A DNA stretch of 64,000 nucleotides from Polytrichum commune. Taxonomy: Eukaryota; Streptophyta; Polytrichopsida; Polytrichales; Polytrichaceae. Positions 36,977-49,400 of the stretch are shown here, one piece after another. Position numbers and translations under genes: made by a program. The notes beneath the pieces are model-generated. The model had not been told where the DNA came from and made no database searches. It saw only the letters and a list, made by a program, of their open reading frames with translations. The DNA lies in assembly GCA_950295325.1 (NCBI GenBank), contig OX485806.1:19158001-19222000 (forward strand). Direction: 5' to 3'. Numbering within the stretch: position 1 is the stretch's first letter; each line of letters starts with the position of its first letter.

Positions 36977-37477
36977 GGGCCACTTCACACACGAGCCAAG
37001 AGCCATGACCATGAGATTGTGAGAGCCCAAAAGAAAGTGTCCAAAGGCCGTCCCAAGACACCTCCAAATTCATGTAGTGTGGTCACGGACTCTCAAGTGT
37101 AGTGTGAAGTCATATGTGACCGGCCCCTCAGCCAAATGCTACTTCAATGAATTTCTATTCATGTGGGCCCTCACACATGATAAAATAAAATAAACCAACG
37201 ATTGTGAGCGTTCGGAGTGCCATGGTCTCCCAGTTTTGTGTTAGGCCTACCTTCAAGAGGTGGTTTTTGAAAATAGTCCAAATGACCATGAAACATGATC
37301 CATTGGATGCCATGTAGGTATCCATGTGGACTTTACATCCATCTTGCATTCACATACTCCGTTGGTCCCCCAAGCGTTAGTGTGAAGAGAAACATGGACC
37401 GGCTCCGCCTTTTCCACCAATGGGAGTGCTTGAAGTGCAATGGTCACGGGCTCGCAGTCTCGTGTGTGAAGTGGCCC
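36977..37477. mobile_element. Harbinger-like MITE family A, complete copy
   Basis: Ends GGGCCACTTCACACACGAGC and the inverse CTCGTGTGTGAAGTGGCCC. Followed by TAA (37478-37480) and preceded by TCA, so the target duplication is imperfect or one side has mutated. The interior is closely similar to the copy at 11687-12171. Confidence 0.88.
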
Positions 37478-37739
37478 TAATTCCAAAGTTATTGGAGGTC
37501 AAATTTGAAGATTCTATTTCTTTTTAAGAGATCACATAAGCTCTCTCAATCACGCTGACGACTGAACAGAGAATGATTTATGTATTGTAAGCACAAAGTC
37601 CAATCTTATCACAGTGTTTTAAATCTAATCCATCTTATTGGTCAAGTACATGATTTTGAATTCAAGGAGTTTACATTAGGGTCTAGCTCCATGGTATAAA
37701 TGCATAAAGTGGAGGTAAAGTACAAATGGAGTGGGTATG

Positions 37740-38060
37740 TGTCTAATTAGATGATTGACCTTAAACAACACCTATATTTGAGTGGTGTATGGTCGGATGT
37801 GAGTCTAAAAGCAAACACTGAAAAGACATGTGTTAAAAAGAGATTGGATTACATGTTCAACATTTGTCAATCATTGTGTACGGTAAAATCAAGGGGAGCT
37901 ATAGGATCGTTTAATAACTCAAAGAATCTTCACTTGACAATGAATAGGATATGCGTACAACCTCCAAAAATAATGAGGAAAGTCGTTACGGGCATGGTTT
38001 GGATTTGCTAATCATCTTACACTAACCACATGTTTCAAATCCTAGAAGAAAGTGGGTGCA
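37740..38060. repeat. Dispersed repeat family Q, copy 1
   Basis: A block running through GAGTGGTGTATGGTCGGATG, AAAGAGATTGGATTACATG, AATCTTCACTTGACAATGAA and GGTTTGGATTTGCTAATCAT matches word for word the order at 57760-58060, and partly 56360-56940. An inverted copy lies at 58890-59200. No ends or coding capacity identified. Confidence 0.65.
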
Positions 38061-40710
38061 TAGAGAACATTGTTAGTGTAAGACCCGCTTACCTTAATGT
38101 GCCATCACTTTCCCGCCAAACTCTGCATTTCCCGCTCACCAAAATACTCTTCCTAGTTTGAGCAACCAATCTTCGGTTTGAAAGTATAGGTGTTTTGGGC
38201 TTTGATTTTTTCAATGCACCTTATTATTGTCGCGCACACTCCATGAGGAGTGCCCGCAACACCATGGGCACAAGGGGGACCCCCAGAGTGACATCCGGGA
38301 CTTGTGGCGCCATAGGTGGAGGGCCCAAGTAATCCTAGTGTGGCTGAGGGCAACGGGCATTGAGAACGCCTCCCACCTACAGAGACTAAGAGTCACGAGG
38401 ATAAGGCCATGAGCATTGGGTAGCTTATGGCGGCCGGATTCTAGAATCCTAAAGAACTCCCCAATCAGAGGTGTGAGCTAGGAGATATGACAATTTGTTT
38501 GGGGCGCTGCATGGGGACAACGCCCAACACTCCAAGGGGCGCTGTGGTGGGACAACAGTGAACAGGGAGTGGCGCGCAAGACTGCCGAAGTTATAACAAC
38601 CATAACTTCCTCAATACTTGCTCGAATGGGGCAAGTGAGGAGTCTATCAACATTTACGCAAAGAGTAGATGTCCATGGACTGGTCGCTTGATAGAATTGG
38701 ATGTTAGAAGACAAAGTTATGGAGGTTTGAAGATGTTGGGGGACTCTAGCCCCAGCGGCTAAGGGAAAATGTCTACCTGGTCCCAACTCTTAGGAGAGAG
38801 AGACAAAATGTTATTTGATGGTGGGATAGGGCCTTGCCCAAAGTCCTAGAGGCTTATATGGGGAGGCGGCGTTGTCGACCAACCTCACCCGCTGCAAACA
38901 ACACAATCTCCATGAGCATTGGCCCAACATGGGGGCATAGTTGCCAAGTCGCTTCGGGTTGTTGTAGTGTTACTCCGGCAACACAATGATCAACTTAAGA
39001 TAGGACTTAATGAATAAAAGTTTGCACCTAACCATTGGCTACCTACTAAGGGGAGAGCCCCGAATGCATGTGTAGGAGGGTTTGGTCACCAAGCTATGAG
39101 CTTGGAGGTCCAAGATTTGGGGAGCTAACCATGCTTGTGTGTGGAATGTGGAGGGTTAGCACTCGTGACACCTGCTAGAGTTGAGAAACGGTGAAGATAA
39201 GTCAAGGGGAGCTAGCAAGGGTTGTGACAATTATAGAAGCACCCATATCACAAATACTTATGTTGGTGTAAATTAATGTTGGTATGGTATATAGGGGAAT
39301 GACGGATATATCAACGGGTATGTGAAGTGGTATTAAGACCAAACCCAAGGGTAGGTTTGTGGACACAACAAGTTATCCCCAAGATAAGTTGCACGTGGCA
39401 AAGGTTGGAGGTGGGTCTAATACACCAAGGGTTTGGATGTCACACCATTTTCCAATATGAATGTTGTCTTGTTGGCATTTCAATCCCAATATCACTCCTT
39501 TCTTTTATCCGATTTGTTCAGTTATTGTGGAGCAAAAGACAAACCAAACCAGTGTTGACATTGGCACAGTAAGTGGACTTTCCAACTGTGCTATAGACAC
39601 CCTTGAAATATTGGGAATATCCTATTATCGATGCGCATACCCTTTGTGTCATTTGGTTTGTTTATTTTTTTCCATCAGACCATTGCCTATGGAAGAAATT
39701 CTAAAGATGCCATACCATGTTCTCTCTTAAAAGGAGGTAGCAACACTAGTGCAAAACATCCAGTTATAATGTTGGCATGAATCTGTGAGTTTCTTCCCGT
39801 CATTACTTGGGCCAGGTTGAGTCAACAACAAAGCAATTCAAGATGAGTCAACAGTGCTTAGGTCCAACAAAACGTGTCAAATAAAATTACGGTTATTTCC
39901 GTGTGAACACCTGGAACATATAAGTGATAAGATTGGGTGGCAAGCAAGCTATGGCTCTTGGGAAACATGCTTCACGACTCTGCAGCAGTTACTGTTGAAC
40001 TACAGAAGACGCTGACTCAACATCATTACCATTCAAGATGATATTTCACGTCACCACAAAAAACATGCCATGTTCTGCATACTACCTGTTCACAGCAAAA
40101 CTTGTGAAACAATGCAATCAATCAGCAACAAAAATCACTTGCAAGAAAGATTACTTGAACGTATTGCATGAGGGCAAGGAAGATCCAAGGATTGTGAAAG
40201 GCAGGAAGGGAGATAGAGGAGTGAGGAGGAAAGGGAGGGAGGGAGGGAAGGGGAGGGGAAAAGGTACATTTTACTTTGAATTTGTATTTTTCCAATGCGG
40301 GAAAATACAGGATGGCGAATTTAATTGCAATTCTTGGATTCAAGACAGTGGGGAAAAAGGTGATGAGCAACTTTCATAATGAGGAGGGCCATGAGAATCT
40401 GGTCTTCATGCAAGAGTTTGAATATCACAGATCATATGCTACACCTCACAGCAAGAAAGATAGGAGCTCGTCAACATGCGTTGCCCACAAGGACATGATA
40501 CAGCAGGAAGTTGTATTTACACCTTGAAAGAGTATAATGAGGGGATGAATCAACCCCAAAAGTTCCAACTCTTGCGACTCTTCCATCAGTTAGGAACAGC
40601 CACAAGGATTGAAGAAAGCACCCACAAACAACAGAGCGACGAGATCAATTGTGTGAAGGGGAGAGGATGAGTGGGGGAAAAAAAGAAAAAAGAAAAAGAA
40701 AAAAACTAGA
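38061..40710. other. Intergenic; includes presumed 3' UTR of NC2-alpha at its right edge
   Basis: 38200-39200 is less A+T-rich than its surroundings but has only short chance frames. A purine-rich (GGGA)n run lies at about 40225-40260. The NC2-alpha 3' UTR must lie just below 40711, but I found no canonical AATAAA on the minus strand within the first kilobase, so its end is not defined. Confidence 0.4.
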
Positions 40711-43543
40711 CTAACCATCCTCATCTTCACAATCATAATCGTCCTCATCGGGATGCACAGAAGAGCCAAGCAGGCTCCCATGTAATTGCAATGTGCCCCC
40801 TAAGACATTCCCACTATCTACACCCAACTCCATGGCTGGTTCTAAAGCATCTTCAGATTCTTGCTCTTCTTCCTCCTTAGCAGAAGCCTCATCAGTAGCG
40901 GCAGCTATTTCACCATTCTCATCTAGATCCATATTTAAATCAAAAGCTAGAACTTTTGGCGGTTGATTTGCAGGACCAGATGAGGTGGGAGTGGTGTCCC
41001 CACTGACAGCCTCCTCTGTTTTAACCTTACGAACTATGGGGTCTAGAATTACATCTGTTTGTTCAAAAGAGTGTGAATATGTATCCATTTCTGCATCATC
41101 AGACAATTCAGCTTTTTCTGCCCCATTGCGTGTGCTTGACGTTCCATTTGAGCCTCGCCCTCTTCCCCGTCCTCGACCTCTGCCACGGCCTCTGCCTCGT
41201 CCTGGTGCCGGCAGTATCTCCTGCTTTACACGCTTCACTTCTTCTTTTTCCTCCTCACTGTCATCTCCATCTGATTGTTTTCTGCACACATGAAATGCAA
41301 CCAGATGTTACAATAATGTTTTCAAACAGATGTCACCGACTCAAATCAATATTGTGATCAATGCATGTATAATTTTATGAAAATGTGAGTGAGACAAAAA
41401 CTGTGTTGAAAGAGCAAGAAGAACCAACCTCCTTCGTCCACTGCCATTTCTCTCCTCTCCACAGTTGGGCTCCAGTGCGCCAATATCAGGTACTTTGGAC
41501 ACAATTTCTTGGAGAAAATCAAATACACTGTTTGTCTGTACACATTGCTTCCTGAACAGAATTCACATGAAAAAACTGTAAGAACCAGGACATCAAGAAT
41601 TGTAATAGAAAAAATTCAGAAAGAAGCAGAAGCTTCTTAGTGTTGACCAACTTCTTCAAACAATAACATCTCTGAATATATATAGATATAGTGGAGACAT
41701 CTCTAATACCAGAAGCAGACTAAGCTTCTTTTCATCATATCATGGGGCTATCATCAAGCAATGATGAGGAGAGTGACTGTCTACTTGCAACTTCCCATTC
41801 TACTTACAAGTGCAGGGAGCTCATGGTTTTTGCACCCCTTCGCAAAGTAATCTCATATGTTTTGTCACACAGATTTTGAAGGAAAAGCTCCAGTGCTTTG
41901 GCTGCAAAAGACAAAACAAAAAAAATACATGAGTGATTTATTGAATCATTTGTTGGACTAATTTGAGAGCCTACTAAATTTTGCAGCAGTCTAAGTACAA
42001 CCTCTAGCAACAGAAGAACTTTGAGTGCAGTCTTGACCTTATGACATGTCAGTCACAAAGTCTTGGACCACCAAAATAAGGCTGGAAACATCATGTACAG
42101 CAGTGACAACCTGCCACCACTACCCACTGACTTCCATCAGCTCCTCGCAGTTAGTACGCAGCAGAGAAGACCACGGAATCAGAATTACGGGCACACTGAT
42201 CTGCAAAGACTAACGCAAAGGATATAAAAGTTTTGGCCATAGTATCCACTCACGGGTGAGTCAAGAAGACAGGAGAGAGATAGAAATGAGACATCCAGAG
42301 ACGTACAGATTAAAACTGGTGTAGCCATGGCAATTTTGCCCACTTCTTCATCAGCTTGCATTATCTTCTTTATTCGTGCCTGTGATAACATCCAAAAACC
42401 AGGTCAGATAACTAACCGCAAATAGACTTTGTGAAAGTAGTAGGGAATATTTTTCATCTCCATACTCGCAAAAAAGCACCGAGATATAGTTATGGGAACC
42501 AAATGAAACAAGAGATGATTTTCCTTCGCGTTTGAAGGACTGTGCGACTTTAGGGCCTGCAGTTTCTTCTAAAGACGAAATACACGCACGAAGAGCTTGG
42601 AGAACTGAAGAAACCCAACAAGTTAATGAAAACGGTATTTTTACCACTAAAACACCGCTCCCGCTTCAGAGCCTCACAGAGATGTCCGCGAAGCACTAAA
42701 GCATCAACAAGTTTGGGATGTCAAATATGGAGGGGGGGAAAATTAACAATAAAAACGACGACAATGAAGAATGGATAAAGTGTTGTTTTATCTTTGACGA
42801 GGGAGGGGGTTCTATGCCATAGCGAGAATTATTTTTGCCAAATGCTCTTCATGCATGACCGTATCTCTCCCACTACTACTCCTCAGATGAAAGAAGGTTA
42901 TCACCACCACGTCCATGTGAAACTACAATACACTCGTTAAATATCTCCTTTGTTTCTCGTTCCTCGGAAAGAGCTGTAACTGCAGGTCCATAGCCAAACC
43001 CATCTCTGGCACCTTGAACTCCAGATTAACAGCCATATTGGCACTAAGTTCAAAATTGTCTTCCGACGCTCTCGTGCTCCTGCTTATAATATTTCACTAA
43101 GTCCACCCTCGAAAATATATTTTCACTTACACTGCCACTTTGGAAGTCTCTCAGCTATCTGTGCACAATGTAATAATAACATCTCTTTAACCAACTCTGG
43201 CGCGGCTCTCTTATTTTATACAGCTCGCGCTATATTTTCTATTGAGAAAATTTTACTTATTTTCACTAGAAAATGCACTGCAGAAGGCCATCAACAGTGG
43301 TCGACATGCATTGATAAAGCAACATCCAAACCCTGAGAGCTCTGATGTGCGAGCAAAATTTCTGTTTTTATGCTCCTCTCCGGTATTTCATTTCTCACCA
43401 CTTGCTTAAATATCGGTCTCGTGCTGCCGGAAGCTGGTTATGATACTGCGCTCAAAGAAATGAATAAAAAGCGAGGTCCAGTTACCCTTAGCTAGGGTTC
43501 GAAAACTTACAGCCGGGAAGCGAGTATCCAGCTTCTTCTTCAT
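40711..43543 (-). CDS. NC2-alpha/DRAP1 transcription repressor subunit (NF-YC11-like)
   Basis: NC2-alpha pairs with NC2-beta (Dr1) through a histone fold, binds TBP on DNA and blocks TFIIA/TFIIB entry; it acts in the nucleus. Five exons fit exactly: 43543-43511 (MKKKLDTRFPA), 42379-42307, 41901-41808, 41551-41429 and 41281-40711. Donors are GTAAGT, GTACGT, GTAAGT and GTTGGT, all acceptors end in CAG, and the joined CDS has 298 codons, giving 297 residues, close to plant relatives. The histone fold covers about residues 5-85, with ARIKKIMQADEEVGKIA, VLISKALELFL and RRGAKTMSSLHLKQCV. After it come a basic/acidic linker, eight RG dipeptides (136-151) and a long acidic tail that includes KVLAFDLNMDLDENGE (217-232). 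A DLN core of this kind resembles EAR-type repression motifs, which is my inference. The first exon codes only 11 residues and is followed by a 1131-bp intron. Confidence 0.95.
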
Positions 43544-44800
43544 CTTCGCCAGTTAGTGCTTCGGCTTCCTCCACGATGATGAAATTACCTCCCCCTCGCG
43601 ACCTCAAATTTATAATAAGAAAACGCTCATGCATGTCTTCGCCATAGCTGCTAAGACTAAAGAGAAACGTCTGCGCTCTTATAAGGTAAACTCCGCTCCC
43701 ACACTTTACTTTTATTTTCAGAGTCCTCTTACATCCGAGCCTCGAACACCAAATGGACGCGGCCAAAAATTCCTCACGGCCGAAGCTTATCTATGAATTC
43801 CACTGACGTTCTTAATACAAACAGACAGCCATAGCCATCAGTTCACACCACTCCTAGCCTTTATATATTCGCTTGAACCTTCACAAGGGACGTCGTAAAC
43901 GGCCACTCCGAAGCGATATAACTAGGTTTCGAACCCCGAGAACAACGGCCGCGCAACCGTCTTAAAACCGTCCTCCCATGCTACGAAGCCAACCACAACC
44001 CTGACGAACGAAAGACGCTCCCCAACCCTGTCACCTTCAGGTTTGCGCATAGACCATAAGCGACACCAAACTACGCCTTTTAAAAACCTCCTGGAACTCG
44101 TCCGAAACGGAAGAAATCCACCACCGAGAGCTCCTTCGAACTCCACAAGCGGACCGCCAAAACCGGCCACAAAGTGCGAGCACGGGATATGCACCACGGC
44201 AGGCCGAACTACTTAACTAACTAACTAACTAAAACTTCAAATGCCGTCGCGCCAGCATATCCCTCTTTCCAGCCCCTCGTTACGAAGCTCTCCGCGCGCT
44301 GTGATAAGTGCGCAACAATGCCACCAAACCCTTCCCCCACACGGTGACCGGACCTCAGACCTGGACAAAACCGATGCGAAAACGGGGGAATACTGCGCCA
44401 AAAAATGCAGGCAGCGGGTCGTTGGAGAGGTGGCGACACGGCGGGCGCGATGGAGATTGCGGTGAGGCCAGAAGTGGAGCTCCGAGTGCGTTGAGAGGCT
44501 CCGAAGCGGGCTACAAAAGGCTGTGGCGAAGCGCCCTTGGGCCGGAGGAGGGACGATGCCGCTGCCGTGAAGAAAGGCCGCGCCACGTCGGTGACCTCCT
44601 GTAGCCGGTTCGCAGACGATCTCCCGGTCGTTCCCATTATTTTCGCATCATTATAATACCTCCTCGGTACACCATACCTTGGAGGAAGTGGTTGCGATGG
44701 ATGACGTCCGCCGTCCCATCCATCACATCCATCACTTCCCATATTCTCATTCGTTCGTCGTCCACCATTCAACCCCCCCCCCCATCACCCAAACCAAACT
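43544..44800 (-). promoter_or_regulatory. GC-rich upstream region of NC2-alpha with candidate TATA box
   Basis: The region is much richer in G+C and CpG than its surroundings up to about 44760, as in a plant promoter/5' UTR island. TATATAA in gene direction lies at 43861-43867, about 320 bases before the start codon. Open frames occur on both strands, the longest 183 codons on the minus strand at 44221-44772, but they are low-complexity and match no family. A second, divergent gene starting here cannot be excluded. A poly-C run sits at 44771-44783. Confidence 0.4.
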
Positions 44801-44805
44801 ACTAA

Positions 44806-45100
44806 GGGTGGGTTCACACTAGGGTCCAAGGCCAAACCAACCCAAATAGCGAGTCGTCTTATTGGCCGAGAACAAAAACAATTGGACCCAAGGAGTTTGT
44901 ACTAGTGTCCAAGCAAATGGAAAATCGAAGTGGCTTTTATGTGGTATCATTTTCTTGCAAAATCTCATCAGTCTCCACTTAAGAAAACAACGCTCGCGGT
45001 TCAAGAAACGAGTCTTCAAGCTTCGGTCCGATCTAAAGTCTAGAAATTAAGTTTGTGAATGGGTGTTTTCGATCCCAGTTTTCAAGGGACCAACCCACTA
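44806..45100. mobile_element. Harbinger-like MITE family C, copy 1 (eroded right end)
   Basis: The left end GGGTGGGTTCACACTAGGGT, followed by a CCAAGG block, is preceded by TAA (44803-44805). The right end is eroded: CAAGGGACCAACCCAC, then TATAA. The interior words TTGGACCCAAGG, AGTTTGTACTAGTGTCCAAG and AAACGAGTCTTCAAGC match the better kept copy at 47813-48122. Confidence 0.6.
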
Positions 45101-45424
45101 TAACCCCTCTAGGTTGTTTGTCGTTGTGACCAAGACGGGTTAATTCTGTTCCCATCACTATGTCGTTTCGCACTTTGAGTGCTGAAAGATACAAAAATCA
45201 AATTGCATGAGGATATGTAAGATTCTGAGCAATGGGAAGATGACAAGTGACCAAGAAGAAAAAGGAAAAAGACCAATTTCATCATCTCAATGTCAAACTT
45301 GATCGATCAACAACAATGATATATTTGTTGCCATTTGGTGAGCATGACATGATGAATGTATTCGCCCACATCAAGTGAAGTACATGTCACTTTATCATTA
45401 ATTTCAAATACGTTTTGATTGACC

Positions 45425-46340
45425 ATCACCTTTATTAACTAAACTACGAATGAACGAATGAATTGATGAACGAGACTTTCAACCTTTCGATGCCGACTAA
45501 CCTTGATGCTCACATGTCAAAATTATCGACTCGAAGACTACATACACAAAGCCACGCTCCTTTGAACCTCCGTCACCGACTTACCTTGAGTACTACTAAT
45601 AGGTAACTTGCCTTAGGGTAAATAAGGACACCCCACAACTTTGTGGTTGCCTACAAACGGTCCTAAACACGCTATAGTCAATCATTCATATGTTAAACAA
45701 CACCATGAATGAGTGACAAAATCCTCAACCTTTTGATGCCAACTAACCTCGATGTAAGTAACTTCACATTAATTATTCGTTCAAGCCGTCATCACGATTC
45801 ACTCGCTTTTGACCCAAGCATGAGAGACAAAACACACACACACACACATATATACAAAGCCCCACTCCATCATCATCATCAACTTCCTTGTGTTGACCTC
45901 AAGGGTTAAAAGAACTACTTTGTAGTCCTCAAAGGTAAAACCCACCCTTAAACTTACACGTTTTGGTTGATTTATGAAGGTTTATTTGAATGTGTCTCGG
46001 AATGGATGAGAGAAATCTCAACTTTCAATATCGGTGGTTGCGTTTTTAATCAAAGCTATTGACTTGATTCTCTTTCAAGGGAGGTGTGTTGAGAGACGGC
46101 GTATACGAAGCCACACCCCTTTGAACCTTATGTATATATATATATATATATACATATATATAGGTGATCTACTTCCCTTTCGATCCTTCCTTCCTTCCTT
46201 CTCACGTAGTGTTGACTCTAAGAGCCAAAAGTTTTGTAGGCCTAATAACTCACCTTCGGAGCGAGGGAGGCAACGACACCCACGATTGGCCACACCCTAA
46301 GGGTCAACCCCTTTTAACTCACCTTAACACGAGGCACAAC
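45425..46340. repeat. Degenerate tandem repeat, unit about 250-300 bp, three copies
   Basis: The phrase CAAC(C)TTT(C/T)(G/A)AT(G/A)(C/T)C begins at about 45480, 45727 and 46019. A second phrase, AAGCC(A/C)C(G/A)CTCC-like, occurs at 45551, 45856 and 46109, in the same order. Microsatellites have grown inside the copies: (CA)n near 45832-45846 and (TA)n at 46133-46160. Confidence 0.6.
46133..46160. repeat. (TA)n microsatellite
   Basis: A run of alternating T and A with one interrupting ACAT. A second (TA)n run lies at about 46585-46600. Confidence 0.85.
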
Positions 46341-46765
46341 TCCTTGCCTAGCTAGCTAGTATGTGTGTCGAAACGTAGGGGTAGCTTCCGAGTTTTAGGG
46401 AGCATCTACACGAGACAATGCTCAAACTTGTTAGCACCTTTAAAAGTGTATGAATATACTACTTGTATGTATGTATGTGTATACATATGAATGTATGTAT
46501 GTGTTTCTATGTTATTAGTTTTTCCACCACTCCTATGATCCACATAAGTGCATTTTAATAGTGTATTTTAGTACCATGCTACAATATATATATATATATA
46601 CACACCTTTTGAGGTGGGTCCGGAACACAAAGGGTGAATTTTGAGTTGAAAGTCTGACAAGCCCTACTTACTAGAGGTTCTATTGGGATGCGATTGGTTG
46701 TAAGTAATTGACTTTTTGGCAAGTGAATCGACTCCTCGTGACCATTTGAAGAAAATTAGGTCTAT

Positions 46766-47176
46766 GGGCCGGTTCACACGATGTCCCAAGTCCCGAGTCC
46801 CAAGTCCCACTCAAGTTATCAAGTTCCAATATGGAGGCAAAGTCCCAGCTTGTGAGCCTCAAGTAAATCATTAAAACATGGTTAAAGGTTGTTAAAGTCG
46901 GATTTTGATTGTTTTATGTGCAAAAATATTTGCAGGGCTTGGGTCTAGTTTTTTACTTGACCCAACTCGTAACACAAGTCCCAAGCCTCGGTTCCCAAAA
47001 GTGTTGCCATGTAGGCATCCATGTTATAGTTGGGACTTAGGACTTGGGACCCTGTGTGAAGTGGTGTGTCCCAACTTCCAGGCTCTCAACAGTTAAGATT
47101 GCATGGATTGACCTCACATGACTTTGGGACTTGGGACTTGGGACTTGGGACTTGGGACCCCGTGTGGAACATGTCC
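46766..47176. mobile_element. Harbinger-like MITE family D, copy 2
   Basis: Left end GGGCCGGTTCACACGATGTC and right end CCCCGTGTGGAACATGTCC are imperfect inverted copies. TAT flanks both sides (46763-46765 and 47177-47179). The last 35 bases before the right end are a tandem array of the 8-mer ACTTGGGA, five units, and the left end carries the complementary TCCCAAGT twice. Confidence 0.8.
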
Positions 47177-47812
47177 TATGTATTAATCAAAGGCCGTTTT
47201 ATGCACGTGAAGGCAAAGGGCCGAGAGAAAGGGTGATTATGGGGATCCTTGTGGTCATGGTTGGTGGTCCAAAGACCGTGACTGAGAGAAATCCATATCA
47301 TTTTCTAACACCCTTGGTCATGGGACATAGTCTAAAGTGGACTTAGATTGAGACTTTAATCGAGACTAATTACTTAATATTGTGTGTTAAAGAAATATTG
47401 GGGAAAACGAGTTTTTTTAATGTACATTCAAACAACTGGATAACAACAATGTCGTGTTTTATGCTAAACTAATCGTAAATTATCCGCATATTCATAATTC
47501 TAACCGGATTTTATTATGAGGACTCGATTAAGCCAACAATTTTGCCTTAGCGGTCAACTTAGACAACTTAGACAACCTAACATATTCATTGTAAGCATTT
47601 AAGAATTAAACCTTATGCACGTGTATTTGACTTATTATTCTTGTTGCAAAGGTTTCATTTTCATTTTTATTTATTCCTTGGAGTCTATGGATGATTCCTC
47701 AAGGAGGCCAAGAATGCTTTGTCATAATTTGCTTCCAATTCAATTTAAAAGTGAGTTAAACTTATGAGGTCAAAGGCCTACCCTTTTGTGAGAGAGAATG
47801 AGAGACCTACAT

Positions 47813-48122
47813 GTGGGTTTACATTAGGGTTCAAGGTCAATGAAACTCCATAAACGAGGGATCATGTGGGTTGAAAGCAAAATTTTGGACCCAAGACGTT
47901 TACACTAAAGTCCAAGTCTAAGATAAGAAGCTATGAAGTTGCACTAATGCGGTATCAATTTTCCGCATTTTATTGTTAGTCCCCATTCAAAGAAACTGCT
48001 CCACCCAAGTTAAAGAAACCACATTTCAAACTTGAATCCAACCTTGAGTCCAAAACTAAAGTTCATTCAAAGGTGTTTTGAACCCAAAGTTCCTTGGACC
48101 CATACCCTAATGTAAACCTATC
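47813..48122. mobile_element. MITE family C, copy 2
   Basis: GGGTTTACATTAGGGTTCAA at the left and ACCCTAATGTAAACCTAT at the right are inverted copies. The interior has the same order of words as family C copy 1, including TGGACCCAAGACGTTTACAC. The target duplication is not clear. Confidence 0.7.
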
Positions 48123-48156
48123 ATAATAAAATGCAGTTAAACTTACTCTTAAATTA

Positions 48157-48593
48157 GCCCATCCTACACTAAATATTGTATTTAGTGCCACCAGTTCTAT
48201 TTGTCTTGCTTAATACAAATTGCAAACCGCCCATGTGGCATGATCAACACTAAATGTAAACATAACAGTATTTGTCATTCCTTGTAGCAAAAAAAAAATG
48301 GGCATTACAAATTTACAACATTGCAATTACTGTCACTTACTAAGTGAACTTTCATACAAATCTCAATCATCCATGACAATACTTCATTGCAAAATATACA
48401 AAAAATGGATGAGCTAAAAGTAAGTTGAGATAACAATACTTGTAAACTTATTGATAAGAAATGTCATTAGGAAGTTATCACAATGCCATAGAACACCATA
48501 TGGCACTAAATACAATATTTAGTGTAGTAACAAAGTGACATTGTTACACATGTGACACTAAATACCACAAATAATGTAGTGTAAACTGATGGG
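48157..48593. mobile_element. ACTAAAT-family MITE, complete
   Basis: The left end is CCCATCCTACACTAAATATT and the right end is the inverse of CCCATCAGTTTACACTAC. Words such as CACTAAATA(C/A)-ATATTTAGTG form nested palindromes at both ends. TTA precedes (48154-48156) and TAA follows (48594-48596). Fragments of the family are at 2562-2640 and 49693-49803. Confidence 0.7.
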
Positions 48594-48784
48594 TAACGCT
48601 ATTCTCCAAGCCTATTGAACAATACATGTGACTCGAAGAATGTACTATGAATGTTTGTCTAGCTCTTACTATTAACAACCAAACGCCTTCTTCTTGATCC
48701 TCGATATTTATAACCATGATTAGTGTAGAAACTTGATAACAAGCCAACATTGGAAATCACCAATATTTGACTAGGAATAAGTGA

Positions 48785-49400
48785 TTGCATGGTATCATTA
48801 ATCAATGGCATCAAAGAACCTACCGGTGGGCATCCCAATTGTTTTTATTTATTTGTTTGTTTATTTTTAGACAGAAGGCCGACATGCCAACGCCAAAGCA
48901 CAGGAGGCATTTGACCACCTGGCAAGTTTTCCGTCAAGTAGAGAGGAGATTTCACCGCCGGGATTCGAACCGCCAACCTCTTCCTTGAGATTTGGGTATC
49001 TCTCCATCATCATCCGGTAGTTTAAGGTCATCTCGGACCATGGGCATCCCAATTGTAATGCTAGTCAAATATTGATATCTTGATTAGGTGTATGTCATGT
49101 GACAGAGACACTCGATTCATTATTTGGGTCGATACCAGTCTGAACCGTATTGGTATTGGGGCAACTTTCCCTAGGTATCAAGGTTCTTGCATGACTTATT
49201 GACCCCAAATGATATTAAAAAACAACAATGCCATCAAATAACCAAACCATATGGATATCAAAGAATTGGTGTTGAAACTCTCAATACGAATGCCCGAATG
49301 GTATTGAAAACAAGAATACCGTCACATACCCATACTCTACTTGGATCGAAAAATGTGAAAACATCATTATAGATAAAAGCAAATGGTATTAAGAAGACGA
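48785..49400. repeat. Dispersed repeat family R, copy 2, split by a SINE
   Basis: It aligns with copies 26333-26680 and 49815-50105, but its sequence is interrupted at 48843-49040 by a SINE. One copy of the target sequence remains on each side. Confidence 0.7.
48843..49040 (-). mobile_element. tRNA-derived SINE with 16-bp target duplication
   Basis: On the minus strand the insert begins with an A-box-like TGGTCCGAGATGACC, has a clear pol III B box GGTTCGAATCC (complement of 48961-48971) about 70 bases further, a non-tRNA body with GGAAAACTTGCCAGGTGGTC, and an A-rich tail TAAAAATAAACAAACAAATA. The 16-bp TGGGCATCCCAATTGT is duplicated exactly at 48827-48842 and 49041-49056. It sits in a copy of repeat family R, and the other R copies in this window lack it. 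Total length is about 198 bp, normal for plant SINEs. Confidence 0.92.

Noticed and set aside
40038-40379. 113-codon plus-strand open frame with a GRKGREGGKGRGKG stretch
   Set aside because: It spans a purine-rich (GGGA)n run and has no family similarity. It probably lies in the 3' flank of NC2-alpha.
43920-43945. tRNA T-arm-like GGTTCGAAACC on the minus strand
   Set aside because: The flanking bases do not form the T stem, and no acceptor or anticodon arm is present.
44221-44772. 183-codon minus-strand open frame in the GC-rich region upstream of NC2-alpha
   Set aside because: No domain, low-complexity Arg/Ser/Pro composition, and an open frame on the other strand too. It is expected by chance in GC-rich DNA.
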